Part shown: in pieces, positions 1 to 6,631 of the stretch
Numbering within the stretch: the first letter of the stretch is position 1
Layout: each line of letters starts with the position of its first letter
Assembly: GCA_001805695.1 (NCBI GenBank)
Contig: MHGT01000042.1
Span: forward strand, 1 to 11,560
Source: Omnitrophica WOR_2 bacterium RIFCSPHIGHO2_02_FULL_67_20
GTDB lineage: Bacteria; Omnitrophota; Gorgyraeia; Aquiviventales; Aquiviventaceae
Reading direction: 5' to 3'
Length of the DNA: 11,560 nt
The notes under the pieces: generated by a model
What the model saw: only the letters and a program-made list of their open reading frames with translations
Told to the model about the DNA's origin: nothing
The model's database searches: none
Position numbers and translations under genes: made by a program

Positions 1-1
1 C

Positions 2-673
2 CTGTACCCGGCGATGGAGAACTACGAGATCGACTTCGTCATCGACAAGGGGCCGTACGCCAAGACGATCAAGTTCCACCTCAAGCGCTTCACGCTGATC
101 GGCGCCACCACCCGCTCCGGGCTGCTGTCCAACCCCATGCGGAGCCGCTTCGGCATGGTGTACCACCTCGAGTTCTACCGGCCGGAGGACCTCGTGAAGG
201 TCCTCACCCGCTCGGCGAAGATCCTGGGTATCAGCGTTGAGCCGGAGGCGTTTCAGGCGATCGCCGAGCGCTCGCGGGGCACCCCCCGCATCGCCAACCG
301 GCTCCTGCGCCGGGTGCGCGACTACGCGCAGATCAAGGCGAGTGGGGCGATCACGAAGGGCGTGGCGCTCGCCGCGCTGGCGGCGCAGGGTGTGGACGAT
401 TTCGGCCTGGACGGCCTCGACCGTAAGGTGCTCAAGACGATTATCGAGTTCTACGGCGGCGGGCCGGTCGGCATCGAGGCGCTGGCCGCGGCGCTCAACG
501 AGGAGCGCGACACGATCGTGGACGTCGTCGAGCCGTATCTGCTCTCCGCGGGGCTGCTCAAGCGGACCGCGCGCGGCCGCAAGGCCACGCGCCTGGCCTA
601 CCAGCACGCCGGCCGCCTGAAGGACTCGCCGTCGGAGCTCTTCGCCGCCTCGAGCCGCGATGCCGCTGCCTGA
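2..673 (+). CDS. ruvB: Holliday junction branch-migration ATPase RuvB, 3' part
   Basis: RuvB is the AAA+ motor that, with RuvA, drives branch migration of Holliday junctions. The reading frame is open to the left edge, so the gene starts outside the window. The 223 visible residues correspond to the C-terminal two thirds; the Walker A and B region is missing. Visible are the sensor 1 stretch FTLIGATTRSGLL, the arginine-finger segment NPMRSRFG, the sensor 2 stretch GTPRIANRLLRRVRD, and a C-terminal winged-helix domain with FYGGGPVGIEALA and the RGRKAT end typical of the family. The first ATG, at position 14, is internal and not a start. The 3' end overlaps the next gene by 14 nt. RuvA and RuvC would be expected upstream, but this cannot be seen. 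The identification is secure. Confidence 0.96.
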   Translation: MYPAMENYEIDFVIDKGPYAKTIKFHLKRFTLIGATTRSGLLSNPMRSRFGMVYHLEFYRPEDLVKVLTRSAKILGISVEPEAFQAIAERSRGTPRIANRLLRRVRDYAQIKASGAITKGVALAALAAQGVDDFGLDGLDRKVLKTIIEFYGGGPVGIEALAAALNEERDTIVDVVEPYLLSAGLLKRTARGRKATRLAYQHAGRLKDSPSELFAASSRDAAA

Positions 674-896
674 GCTGCAGCCGCTGGGGCGGACCCTGCT
701 CCTGTTCGGCGCCCTCGTCGCCGGGTTCGGGCTAGTACTCCTCCTCAGCCCGAAGCTGCCATGGCTGGGCCGCCTGCCGGGAGACATCTTCATCCGGCGG
801 GAGCGGTTCTCCTTCTACCTCCCGCTGGCGAGCTGCCTGCTCGCGAGCCTCGTTCTGAGCCTCGTGCTCTGGCTGGCGGGGCGCTTCAGACCATGA
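660..896 (+). CDS. DUF2905 family small membrane protein
   Basis: This 78-residue protein has two hydrophobic segments (about residues 10-30 and 51-73) joined by a short loop with the family signature PWLGRLPGDIFI and then RERFSFYLPL. These features match the DUF2905 family of small two-helix membrane proteins, whose function is unknown to me. The start lies inside the last codons of ruvB (14-nt overlap), and no clear Shine-Dalgarno is seen, so translation is probably coupled to ruvB. The stop codon overlaps the spoIID start (ATGA at 893-896). DUF2905 genes often sit next to ruvB, which supports the call. Its role cannot be inferred from sequence beyond membrane location. Confidence 0.85.
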   Translation: MPLPELQPLGRTLLLFGALVAGFGLVLLLSPKLPWLGRLPGDIFIRRERFSFYLPLASCLLASLVLSLVLWLAGRFRP

Positions 897-2152
897 ACGT
901 CCAGAAAGCAGAAAGCAGAAGGCAGAAGGCAGAAAGCAGGACGCGTTCGCCCGAGGTGTTCTGCCTACTGCCTACTGCTTACTGTCTCCTGCACGTCCTA
1001 TTCGTTGGTTGTTCTCCTGTGCTTGCACAGCCCAATCCTGAATGGATCCGCGTCGCCGTCGTGCGCTCAGACCCCGAAGTGTCGCTGCAGATCCACGGCC
1101 CGTTCACGGTCGTCGGCCGGCAGAGCGGCCAGCCGATCCAGGAGGGGACCCGCCTGGCGGCGGTCTCAGTGCGCGCCGTGCCGGCGGGCATCGCGTTCGG
1201 CGCCGACATCCTGCCGGTCTCGGGCATCCGGGTTGCGTCCGGCGGCGAGGCGGCCATCAGCCTCAACGGCCGGCGGCTGCGCGGCACGCTCGAGATCGTG
1301 AAGCAGAAGGACCAGACGCTCCTCGTCATCAACCACATCGCGCTTGAAGACTACCTGCAGGGCGTGCTCAGCAAGGAGGCGCCGGACTACTGGCCGCCGG
1401 AGGCGCTTAAGACGGTCGCGATCGCCGCGCGGACCTATGCGATCTACCAGCGCTACACGAAGGAGAGCGTGGAGTACGATGTGACGGGCGACGTCCTCTC
1501 GCAGGACTACGGTGGCAAAAGCGAGGAGAAGGCCGCCACGACGCGCGCGGTGAAGGCGAGTGCGGGCATCGTCCTGTTGAGCCGCGGGCGGCTGTTCCCG
1601 ACGTTCTACCACTCGACCTGCGGCGGCGTCACCGAGCACGCCCGGGCCATGGGCGATTTCGACCTGGAGCCGCTGCGGGGCGGGATCGTGTGCAATTTCT
1701 GTTCGGCGTCGCCGTTCTACCGGTGGCGGCGCCGCTTCACGAAAGCCGACATCAGCTGGGCGCTGTCGAAAAGCCCGCGCGGCTCGATCGGGCCGGTCAG
1801 CGCCCTGCAGGTGACGAGGCGGAGCCAGACCGGCCGGGCGCAGGAGATCACCATCGTGGGCGCGAAGCAGACGGTGCGGCTAACCGGCTTCGAGTTCCGC
1901 TCGCTCTTCGGCTTCGACCGGCTCCGGAGCCCGTCCTTTTCCGTGACGCCGGCGGGCGACTCGTTTCTGCTCGACGGCCGCGGCTGGGGCCACGGCGTCG
2001 GGATGTGCCAGTGGGGAGCCGCGGAGCTGGCGCGGCGGGGGTTTTCCGCCGCCGAAATCCTGTCATACTACTACCCGGGGACGGAGCTGGCCACCGTGCG
2101 CGAGCTCGCCGCCCGGCCTGTCGAAGTGATCAAAGGAGGGTTGCCCAACTAA
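893..2152 (+). CDS. spoIID: SpoIID/LytB family peptidoglycan lytic enzyme, secreted
   Basis: The 419-residue protein has a predicted export signal (about residues 1-45) followed by a SpoIID domain. SpoIID of Bacillus is a peptidoglycan lytic transglycosylase acting on denuded glycan strands; relatives in non-sporulating bacteria act in envelope remodelling. Visible motifs are LEDYLQGVLSKEAP with Glu162 at the position of the proposed catalytic acid, PPEALKTVAIAARTYA, HSTCGGVTE (Cys243), CNFC (Cys267, Cys270) and GRGWGHGVGMCQWGA (362-376, Cys372). The cysteines could bind metal, by inference from clostridial SpoIID. Cleavage may follow VLA-45, or Cys40 in FVGC may be lipidated; Phe is a poor residue in a lipobox. 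The start at 893 is chosen for its ATGA overlap with the upstream gene. A GTG at 956 would still leave a hydrophobic leader. The first 35 codons derive from a heptanucleotide repeat and are visibly less GC-rich than the rest. It need not imply sporulation. Confidence 0.9.
   Translation: MNVQKAESRRQKAESRTRSPEVFCLLPTAYCLLHVLFVGCSPVLAQPNPEWIRVAVVRSDPEVSLQIHGPFTVVGRQSGQPIQEGTRLAAVSVRAVPAGIAFGADILPVSGIRVASGGEAAISLNGRRLRGTLEIVKQKDQTLLVINHIALEDYLQGVLSKEAPDYWPPEALKTVAIAARTYAIYQRYTKESVEYDVTGDVLSQDYGGKSEEKAATTRAVKASAGIVLLSRGRLFPTFYHSTCGGVTEHARAMGDFDLEPLRGGIVCNFCSASPFYRWRRRFTKADISWALSKSPRGSIGPVSALQVTRRSQTGRAQEITIVGAKQTVRLTGFEFRSLFGFDRLRSPSFSVTPAGDSFLLDGRGWGHGVGMCQWGAAELARRGFSAAEILSYYYPGTELATVRELAARPVEVIKGGLPN
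902..991 (+). repeat. heptanucleotide array with imperfect inverted copy
   Basis: The left arm (902-939) is five tandem 7-nt units, CAGAAAG twice, CAGAAGG twice and CAGAAAG, plus CAG. The right arm (961-991) reads CTGCCTA, CTGCCTA, CTGCTTA, CTGTCTC, CTG. The reverse complement of 959-991 aligns with 902-934 at 27 of 33 positions, and the A/G variation of successive units is in register. The loop between the arms is 24 nt. Because three units make 21 nt, the arms encode seven-residue peptide periods: QKAESRR/QKAESRT on the left and FCLLPTA/YCLLHVL on the right. It lies wholly inside the spoIID signal region and could form a long imperfect hairpin in DNA or mRNA. From general familiarity, similar arrays recur in environmental bacterial genomes; this was not checked. 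Confidence 0.85.
2132..2140 (+). promoter_or_regulatory. strong Shine-Dalgarno for yajC
   Basis: AAAGGAGGG lies inside the last codons of spoIID. The GGAGG core ends 12 nt before the yajC ATG, slightly long but supporting the ATG at 2152, which overlaps the spoIID stop (TAATG). It is one of the best ribosome-binding sites in the window. Confidence 0.7.
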
Positions 2153-2478
2153 TGCCTGGAGCATCGACCGGTTCGCCGGGACCGCTGGCCATGCTGGTTC
2201 CGTTCGCGATGATGTTCTTGATCTTCTACATGCTTGTCTTCCGCCCGCAGACCAAGGCGCGCCAGGAGCATGAGCGGATGGTCAAGAACCTCAAGAAGCA
2301 CGATGAAGTCGTCACGACCGGCGGCATGTTCGGCACGGTCGTCAACGTGCGGCCGGAGTCCATCACGCTGCGGGTGGACGAGAACGTCCGCATCGAAGTC
2401 GAGCCCGCCGCCATCGCGCGGCTCGTGAAGCAGAAGGCCAAAGCGTCGGACGCCCAACTGGCGGAGGCGAAAAGTTGA
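2152..2478 (+). CDS. yajC: Sec translocon accessory subunit YajC
   Basis: YajC is a small single-span inner-membrane protein that associates with SecDF and the SecYEG channel. The 108-residue product has a short N-terminal segment, one transmembrane helix (about residues 12-29, rich in Leu, Met and Phe), the conserved FRPQTKARQEHERMVKNLK stretch right after it, and the DEVVTTGGMFGTVVNV motif of the cytoplasmic domain. Length fits the family. The start overlaps the last base of the spoIID stop, with a strong Shine-Dalgarno upstream. The stop shares a base with the ATG of secDF (TGATG). The usual neighbours queA and tgt are not found between ruvB and yajC here; spoIID occupies that place. Confidence 0.96.
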   Translation: MPGASTGSPGPLAMLVPFAMMFLIFYMLVFRPQTKARQEHERMVKNLKKHDEVVTTGGMFGTVVNVRPESITLRVDENVRIEVEPAAIARLVKQKAKASDAQLAEAKS

Positions 2479-4676
2479 TGGCGTCGAGCTTGCGGTGGCG
2501 CATTCCCGCAGCGCTGCTCGTTATCGCGGCGGCCTGCTGGTTCACGTTCCCGCTCTCGAAGCGCATCAGCCTGGGGCTCGACCTGCAGGGCGGGATGCAT
2601 CTCGTCCTGAAGGTGGACACCGCCAAGGTGTCCGCCGAGGCGCGCAACCAGGACGTGACCGGCATCGCGCTGGAGGTGGTCCGCAACCGCATCGACCAGT
2701 TCGGCGTGCGCGAGCCGCTCATCCAACGCCAGGGGGCCGACCACATCGTCGTGCAGCTGCCCGGCGTCACCGACCGCGATCGGGCGCTGAAGCTGCTCGG
2801 CCAGACGGCGATGCTGGAGTTCCAGCTGGTCTCGGAGAACTCGCGCCTGATCCAGCAGGCGCTGGACGACAGCGCGCCCAGCGGGTTCAAGCTGGCCGAG
2901 GATGAGACCGGAACACCGCTCCTGCTCGACGCCGAGGGCACGCTCACCGGCTCGATCCTCTCGGACGCCTGGGTGGACGCGGGGGAACTCGGCCTGCCGG
3001 TGGTGAGCTTCCGGATGAACAAGGAGGGTGCTAAGGCGTTCGGGCGGCTGACCGGCGCCAACATCGGCAAGCGGCTGGCCATCGTGCTCGACGGCACGGT
3101 GCAGTCAGCACCCACCATCCAGAGCCGCATCACCGACGCGGGGCAGATTTCCGGCCGGTTCACGCGGGAGGAAGCCAACGACCTCGCCATCGTCCTGCGG
3201 GCGGGGGCGCTGCCCGCGCCCATCGTCATCGAAGAAGAGCGGACGGTCGGGCCCTCGCTCGGCAAGGATTCGATCCACGCCGGCCTATTGGCGATCTCCT
3301 TCGGCGGTGTGCTGGTTGTCCTGTTCATGCTGGTCTATTACCGGCTGGCCGGGGTGGTGGCGGTGGGCGCCCTGACGCTGAACGTGCTGCTCATCCTGGG
3401 AGGGCTGGGCTACTTCCAGGCGACGCTGACCCTGCCGGGCATCGCCGGCATGATTCTCACGCTGGGGATGGCGGTGGACGCCAACGTCCTCATCTATGAG
3501 CGGATGCGGGAGGAGCTGCGGGCGGGGAGGCCCCTGAGCCTGGCCGTCGGCGCGGGCTACGACAAGGCGTTCTCCGCCATCTTCGATTCCAATCTCACCA
3601 CCGTCATCGCGGCGCTCTTCCTCTACTGGTTCGGCACCGGGCCCATCCGGGGGTTTGCGACGACGCTGAGCATCGGCATCATCGCCAGCATGTTCACGGC
3701 CATTTTCGTGACCCGCATCGTCTTCGACCTCCTGCTGGGCTCCGGACGCCTCACACGGCTCTCCATGATGCAGTTCATCCGCCAGACGACCATCGACTTC
3801 ATCGCGAAGCGGAAAGTCTGCTACGTCCTCTCCGCGGTCATCGTTGGGGTGGGCGTGGCCGGCTTCGCGGCGCGGGGCGAGGGGCGTTATGGCATCGACT
3901 TCACCGGCGGCCTGCTCCAGGAGTACCGCTTCTCGCAGCCGGTGGATGCGGACGCCCTGCGTGGGACCCTCTCGAAGGTCGGCTTGGGCGACGCCGTCAT
4001 CCAGCAGTTCGGCGCGCCGACGGAGTGGCTCATCCGGACGCCGGCGGGCACGGAGGCGGAGATTGAGCGGGTCACGTCGCTGACGCGGGAAGCGCTCCGT
4101 TCGGACTACGACGCCGCCCACCCTGAGCTGGGGCGCTTGGAGCGCGTCGGCCCCGTCGTAGGCAAGATCCTCAAGGAGAAGGCGTGGCTGGCCATCGCCT
4201 GGTCGATGCTCGGCATCCTGCTCTACGTCGCGGTTCGTTTCAAGCACTTCGACTTCGCCGCCGCCGGCGTCATCGCGCTCATCCATGATGTCGTGGTCGG
4301 AGTCGGGATGCTGTGCCTGCTGGGGCGGCAGATCGACTTCATCGTCGTCGCGGCGCTGATGACGATCGCCGGTTTTTCCATCAACGACACCATCGTCATC
4401 TACGACCGGGTGCGGGAGAACCTGCGCCTCCACCGCAAGCTCAGCCTGCCGGAGGTGATCAACCTGAGCGTCAACGAGATGCTGGGCCGCACCCTGCTGA
4501 CCTCGCTGACCGTCATCTTCGAGGTGCTGGCGCTCTACCTGTTCGGCGGCGAGGTGCTGCGGGACTTCTCGCTCTGCCTCCTGTTCGGCTTCATCTCCGG
4601 CGTCTACTCGACCGTCTATATCGCCTCCGCCCTGGTCGTGACGTGGCGGCGGATGTTTCAGCCGAAACGCGCATAG
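2478..4676 (+). CDS. secDF: protein translocase subunit SecDF, fused
   Basis: SecDF uses the proton gradient to pull exported proteins through SecYEG. Here SecD and SecF are one 732-residue polypeptide. The SecD half has a first transmembrane helix (about 9-25), the motif LGLDLQGGMH (32-41), a large periplasmic P1 domain, then five helices carrying GMAVDANVLIYERMREE (330-346). The SecF half starts at MMQFIRQTTIDFIAKRK (430 onward), with IDFTGG (473-478), a smaller periplasmic domain, and SINDTIVIYDRVREN (634-648). The Asp residues in the two membrane motifs are the family's proton-path residues. The ATG at 2478 is chosen; a TTG one codon upstream is also possible, and GGAGG at 2463-2467 serves either. 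Fused SecDF is known in Bacillus and several uncultivated phyla. It is placed directly after yajC, as expected for a Sec accessory operon. Confidence 0.96.
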   Translation: MASSLRWRIPAALLVIAAACWFTFPLSKRISLGLDLQGGMHLVLKVDTAKVSAEARNQDVTGIALEVVRNRIDQFGVREPLIQRQGADHIVVQLPGVTDRDRALKLLGQTAMLEFQLVSENSRLIQQALDDSAPSGFKLAEDETGTPLLLDAEGTLTGSILSDAWVDAGELGLPVVSFRMNKEGAKAFGRLTGANIGKRLAIVLDGTVQSAPTIQSRITDAGQISGRFTREEANDLAIVLRAGALPAPIVIEEERTVGPSLGKDSIHAGLLAISFGGVLVVLFMLVYYRLAGVVAVGALTLNVLLILGGLGYFQATLTLPGIAGMILTLGMAVDANVLIYERMREELRAGRPLSLAVGAGYDKAFSAIFDSNLTTVIAALFLYWFGTGPIRGFATTLSIGIIASMFTAIFVTRIVFDLLLGSGRLTRLSMMQFIRQTTIDFIAKRKVCYVLSAVIVGVGVAGFAARGEGRYGIDFTGGLLQEYRFSQPVDADALRGTLSKVGLGDAVIQQFGAPTEWLIRTPAGTEAEIERVTSLTREALRSDYDAAHPELGRLERVGPVVGKILKEKAWLAIAWSMLGILLYVAVRFKHFDFAAAGVIALIHDVVVGVGMLCLLGRQIDFIVVAALMTIAGFSINDTIVIYDRVRENLRLHRKLSLPEVINLSVNEMLGRTLLTSLTVIFEVLALYLFGGEVLRDFSLCLLFGFISGVYSTVYIASALVVTWRRMFQPKRA

Positions 4677-4703
4677 AGGCCGGCGCGTGAGACACCCGTA
4701 ACC

Positions 4704-6392
4704 ATGTCGTCTGTGTGGCGCGTCCATCCGCAGGATCCGCACCGGGCCCGCGCGCTGGCCGGGTCGCTGGGTTTTCATCCGCTCACCGCCCAGCTCCTCC
4801 TCAATCGCGGCGTCGCGGACGAGCGCCAGGCCGAGCGGTTCCTGAACCCCTCGTTCGGTGATCTGGCCGACCCCTTCGAGCTCTCCGGCATGGCGCAGGC
4901 GGTGGCGCGATTCAGGCAGGCCGCCGCGTCTCATGAGCCCGTCCTCATCTTCAGCGACTCCGACACCGACGGCCTGACCGCAAGCGTCATCCTGTATGAA
5001 GCGCTCCGCGCGCTGGGCATCCCGGTGCGCGCGCGAGCGTCCAACCGCATCGTTGACGGCTACGGGCTGCCCCGCGCCCTCGTGGAGCAGCTGGCCCGCG
5101 CCTCGACGCGCCTCGTCGTCCTCGTCGACTGCGGCACCAATCAGCCGGAGGACGTTCGCCTGCTGGCCGAGCGCGGCATTGATGTCGTCATCGTCGACCA
5201 CCATGCGCCGTTGGAGCGCTCGGCCGAGCCGCAGGCGCTGATCAACCCGTACTGCAGCGGCGGGACGGGCCGGGGCATGTGCAGCGCCGGCTTGGCGTTC
5301 AAGACGGCACAGGCGCTGGCGGGGAAGAACGACGAACGGCTGGCGGGCTGGCTCGACCTGGCGGCGATCGGCACGCTCGCCGACTGCGCGCCGCTCGTGG
5401 GGGAGAACCGCCTCATCGTGTCGCTGGGTCTTGAGCGGGTCGTCCGCACCCGGCGGCCGGGACTGCGGCGGCTCTGCAAAGCGGCCGGGCTCTCCAGCGC
5501 GGAGCCGGACGCGGTCATCAGAAAGCTCGTGCCGAAGCTCAACGCCAGCGGCCGGCTCGGTGAGGTCTCGGCGGTCTGGCGGCTCCTGCTCGAGGTCTGC
5601 GGCGAACGGCTGGAGGAGGATCTGGCGGCGGTGGGGGCGGCCCACGACACGACTCGGCAGCTGCACCGTCAGATTCTCGCGCAGGCGCAGGAGCAGGTGA
5701 GCCGGCTGCATTTCCGGGATCAGTACGTGATGGTGGTGAGCCGGGCGGGATGGCACCGGGGCCTGATGGGACCGTTGGCCTCGCAGCTGGCCCAGCGCTA
5801 CGGCCGGCCGGCGATCGCGCTGGCGATGGACGACGAGCAGGGAACCGGCTCGGGGCGGTCGGTGGGGCTCTTCAACCTGTTCGAGGCGCTGCGGGGCTGC
5901 CAGGACCTGCTCGTGCGCTTCGGCGGGCATGCGCAGGCCTGCGGGCTGACGGTGCACCGGAAGGACCTGGAGCGGTTTCGCGAGTTGCTCAACCAGCGGG
6001 CCCGGGTGGTGTTCCAGGAGCGCTCGACGCTCCTCAACACGCGCACCGTGGACCTGGAGCTCTCACTTGGCGAAATCCAAACCGTCTGGGTCAGCGAGGT
6101 CGCGCGGCTCTCGCCGTTCGGGCAGGGCAATCCCCGTCCGACGGTTCTGCTGCGCCGGGTGGCGATGCGGGGCCTCTCTGCGCGCACCGGCACGGTGTCG
6201 GATGGCGCGGTCCGTGTGGCGGTCAGAGGCCGGGTGCCTGTGGTGGATCCGGAGGGAGCCTACGACGTCGTGGCCAGCCCCGCCCTCGCGTCGGGAGAGC
6301 TGGTGCTTACGCTGGGCGAGGCGCGAGTCTCCGAGGCGCCACCAGCACCCGTCCGGACTTCCGGCACGACGTACAGACGCGCACCCGCCTGA
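4704..6392 (+). CDS. recJ: single-stranded-DNA-specific 5'-3' exonuclease RecJ
   Basis: RecJ degrades single-stranded DNA 5' to 3' in recombination and mismatch repair, using Mg2+ or Mn2+. The 562-residue length is normal. DHH phosphoesterase motifs are all present: DSDTDG (85-90, motif I), VDCGTN with Asp142, DHH at 165-167, and GTLADCAPLVGENR with Asp227. NASGRLGE follows at 280. The DHHA1 domain has WHRGLMGPLASQLAQRYGRPA and FGGHAQACGL (406-415). The C-terminal OB-like domain carries SPFGQGNPRPTVLL. Motif I has Ser where Tyr or Phe is common; the acidic residues are intact. The start ATG follows secDF by 27 nt with only a weak ribosome-binding site. The last 28 codons overlap rpmB on the other strand, so the tail after about residue 541 is probably not functionally conserved. 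Confidence 0.95.
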   Translation: MSSVWRVHPQDPHRARALAGSLGFHPLTAQLLLNRGVADERQAERFLNPSFGDLADPFELSGMAQAVARFRQAAASHEPVLIFSDSDTDGLTASVILYEALRALGIPVRARASNRIVDGYGLPRALVEQLARASTRLVVLVDCGTNQPEDVRLLAERGIDVVIVDHHAPLERSAEPQALINPYCSGGTGRGMCSAGLAFKTAQALAGKNDERLAGWLDLAAIGTLADCAPLVGENRLIVSLGLERVVRTRRPGLRRLCKAAGLSSAEPDAVIRKLVPKLNASGRLGEVSAVWRLLLEVCGERLEEDLAAVGAAHDTTRQLHRQILAQAQEQVSRLHFRDQYVMVVSRAGWHRGLMGPLASQLAQRYGRPAIALAMDDEQGTGSGRSVGLFNLFEALRGCQDLLVRFGGHAQACGLTVHRKDLERFRELLNQRARVVFQERSTLLNTRTVDLELSLGEIQTVWVSEVARLSPFGQGNPRPTVLLRRVAMRGLSARTGTVSDGAVRVAVRGRVPVVDPEGAYDVVASPALASGELVLTLGEARVSEAPPAPVRTSGTTYRRAPA

Positions 6393-6558
6393 CGGCGCCG
6401 TTCAGCAGGATCGTCGCGCGCTGGAGGTTGGGAAGGAAGCGCCGGCGGTTGACCCGGACGGTCTTGCGGCCCACCCCGCCTTTCACCTTCAACATCCCGC
6501 GATGGGTGATCTTGTGGCCGATGACCGGACGTTTCCCGCAGATGGCGCAGTGTCGCAT
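6307..6558 (-). CDS. rpmB: large ribosomal subunit protein bL28, zinc-ribbon form
   Basis: This is the only minus-strand gene. The 83-residue protein starts MRHCAICGKRPVIGHKITH, continues through a Gly/Lys-rich loop (GMLKVKGGVGRKT), RRRFLPNLQ, and ends near CTSCRKSGRV, the bL28 pattern. Cys4/Cys7 and Cys62/Cys65 form two CxxC pairs, so this is the zinc-binding (C+) form. The frame is open nine codons further upstream, but the ATG at 6558 is chosen because it gives the conserved N-terminus and has GGAG (6566-6569) seven nt upstream. About 12 residues after the conserved core (LVAPRRLAPRPA) look like a tail. The 3' end overlaps recJ by 86 nt, including the conserved CTSC segment. A consensus-like promoter lies upstream in the divergent region shared with recG. 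Confidence 0.95.
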   Translation of the reverse strand: MRHCAICGKRPVIGHKITHRGMLKVKGGVGRKTVRVNRRRFLPNLQRATILLNGAVRRVRVCTSCRKSGRVLVAPRRLAPRPA

Positions 6559-6578
6559 GGTCGGACTCCGTCGTCGAA

Positions 6579-6607
6579 TCGTCACGTGATCTGAGTCGCC
6601 GTATTAT
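6579..6607 (+). promoter_or_regulatory. predicted promoter of recG, overlapping the rpmB -10 box
   Basis: TATTAT (6602-6607, five of six matches) lies 17 nt after TCGTCA (6579-6584, four of six). Predicted transcription starts near 6614, only about three bases before the recG ATG, so the mRNA would be essentially leaderless. The hexamer shares five bases with the opposite-strand TATAAT. An 8-bp palindrome, TCACGTGA (6582-6589), overlaps the -35 box and could bind a regulator; this is speculative. Confidence 0.5.
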
Positions 6608-6631
6608 ACCCATCCGATGCCGATTGCACAA
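6603..6631 (-). promoter_or_regulatory. predicted sigma70-type promoter of rpmB
   Basis: Read on the minus strand, a perfect TATAAT (6608 to 6603) lies 17 nt downstream of TTGTGC (6631 to 6626), which keeps the TTG of the -35 box. Predicted transcription starts near 6596, giving a leader of roughly 38 nt that contains the GGAG of rpmB. The -35 box lies inside the recG coding start. The AT-rich box stands out in GC-rich surroundings. Predicted from sequence only. Confidence 0.65.

Noticed and set aside
902..991. The heptanucleotide arrays as a CRISPR-like array.
   Set aside because: Units are 7 nt without spacers, and there are no cas genes; this is a simple tandem repeat with an inverted copy.
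3285..5957. A very long open frame (about 890 codons) on the minus strand across secDF and recJ.
   Set aside because: Both plus-strand genes show full conserved motifs. The minus frame is a by-product of GC-rich codon use; its product is rich in Arg, His, Asp and Gln and shows no recognisable domain.
6559..6585. A nine-residue longer bL28 starting at 6585.
   Set aside because: The extra residues are not part of the family, and a Shine-Dalgarno (6566-6569) is positioned for the ATG at 6558.
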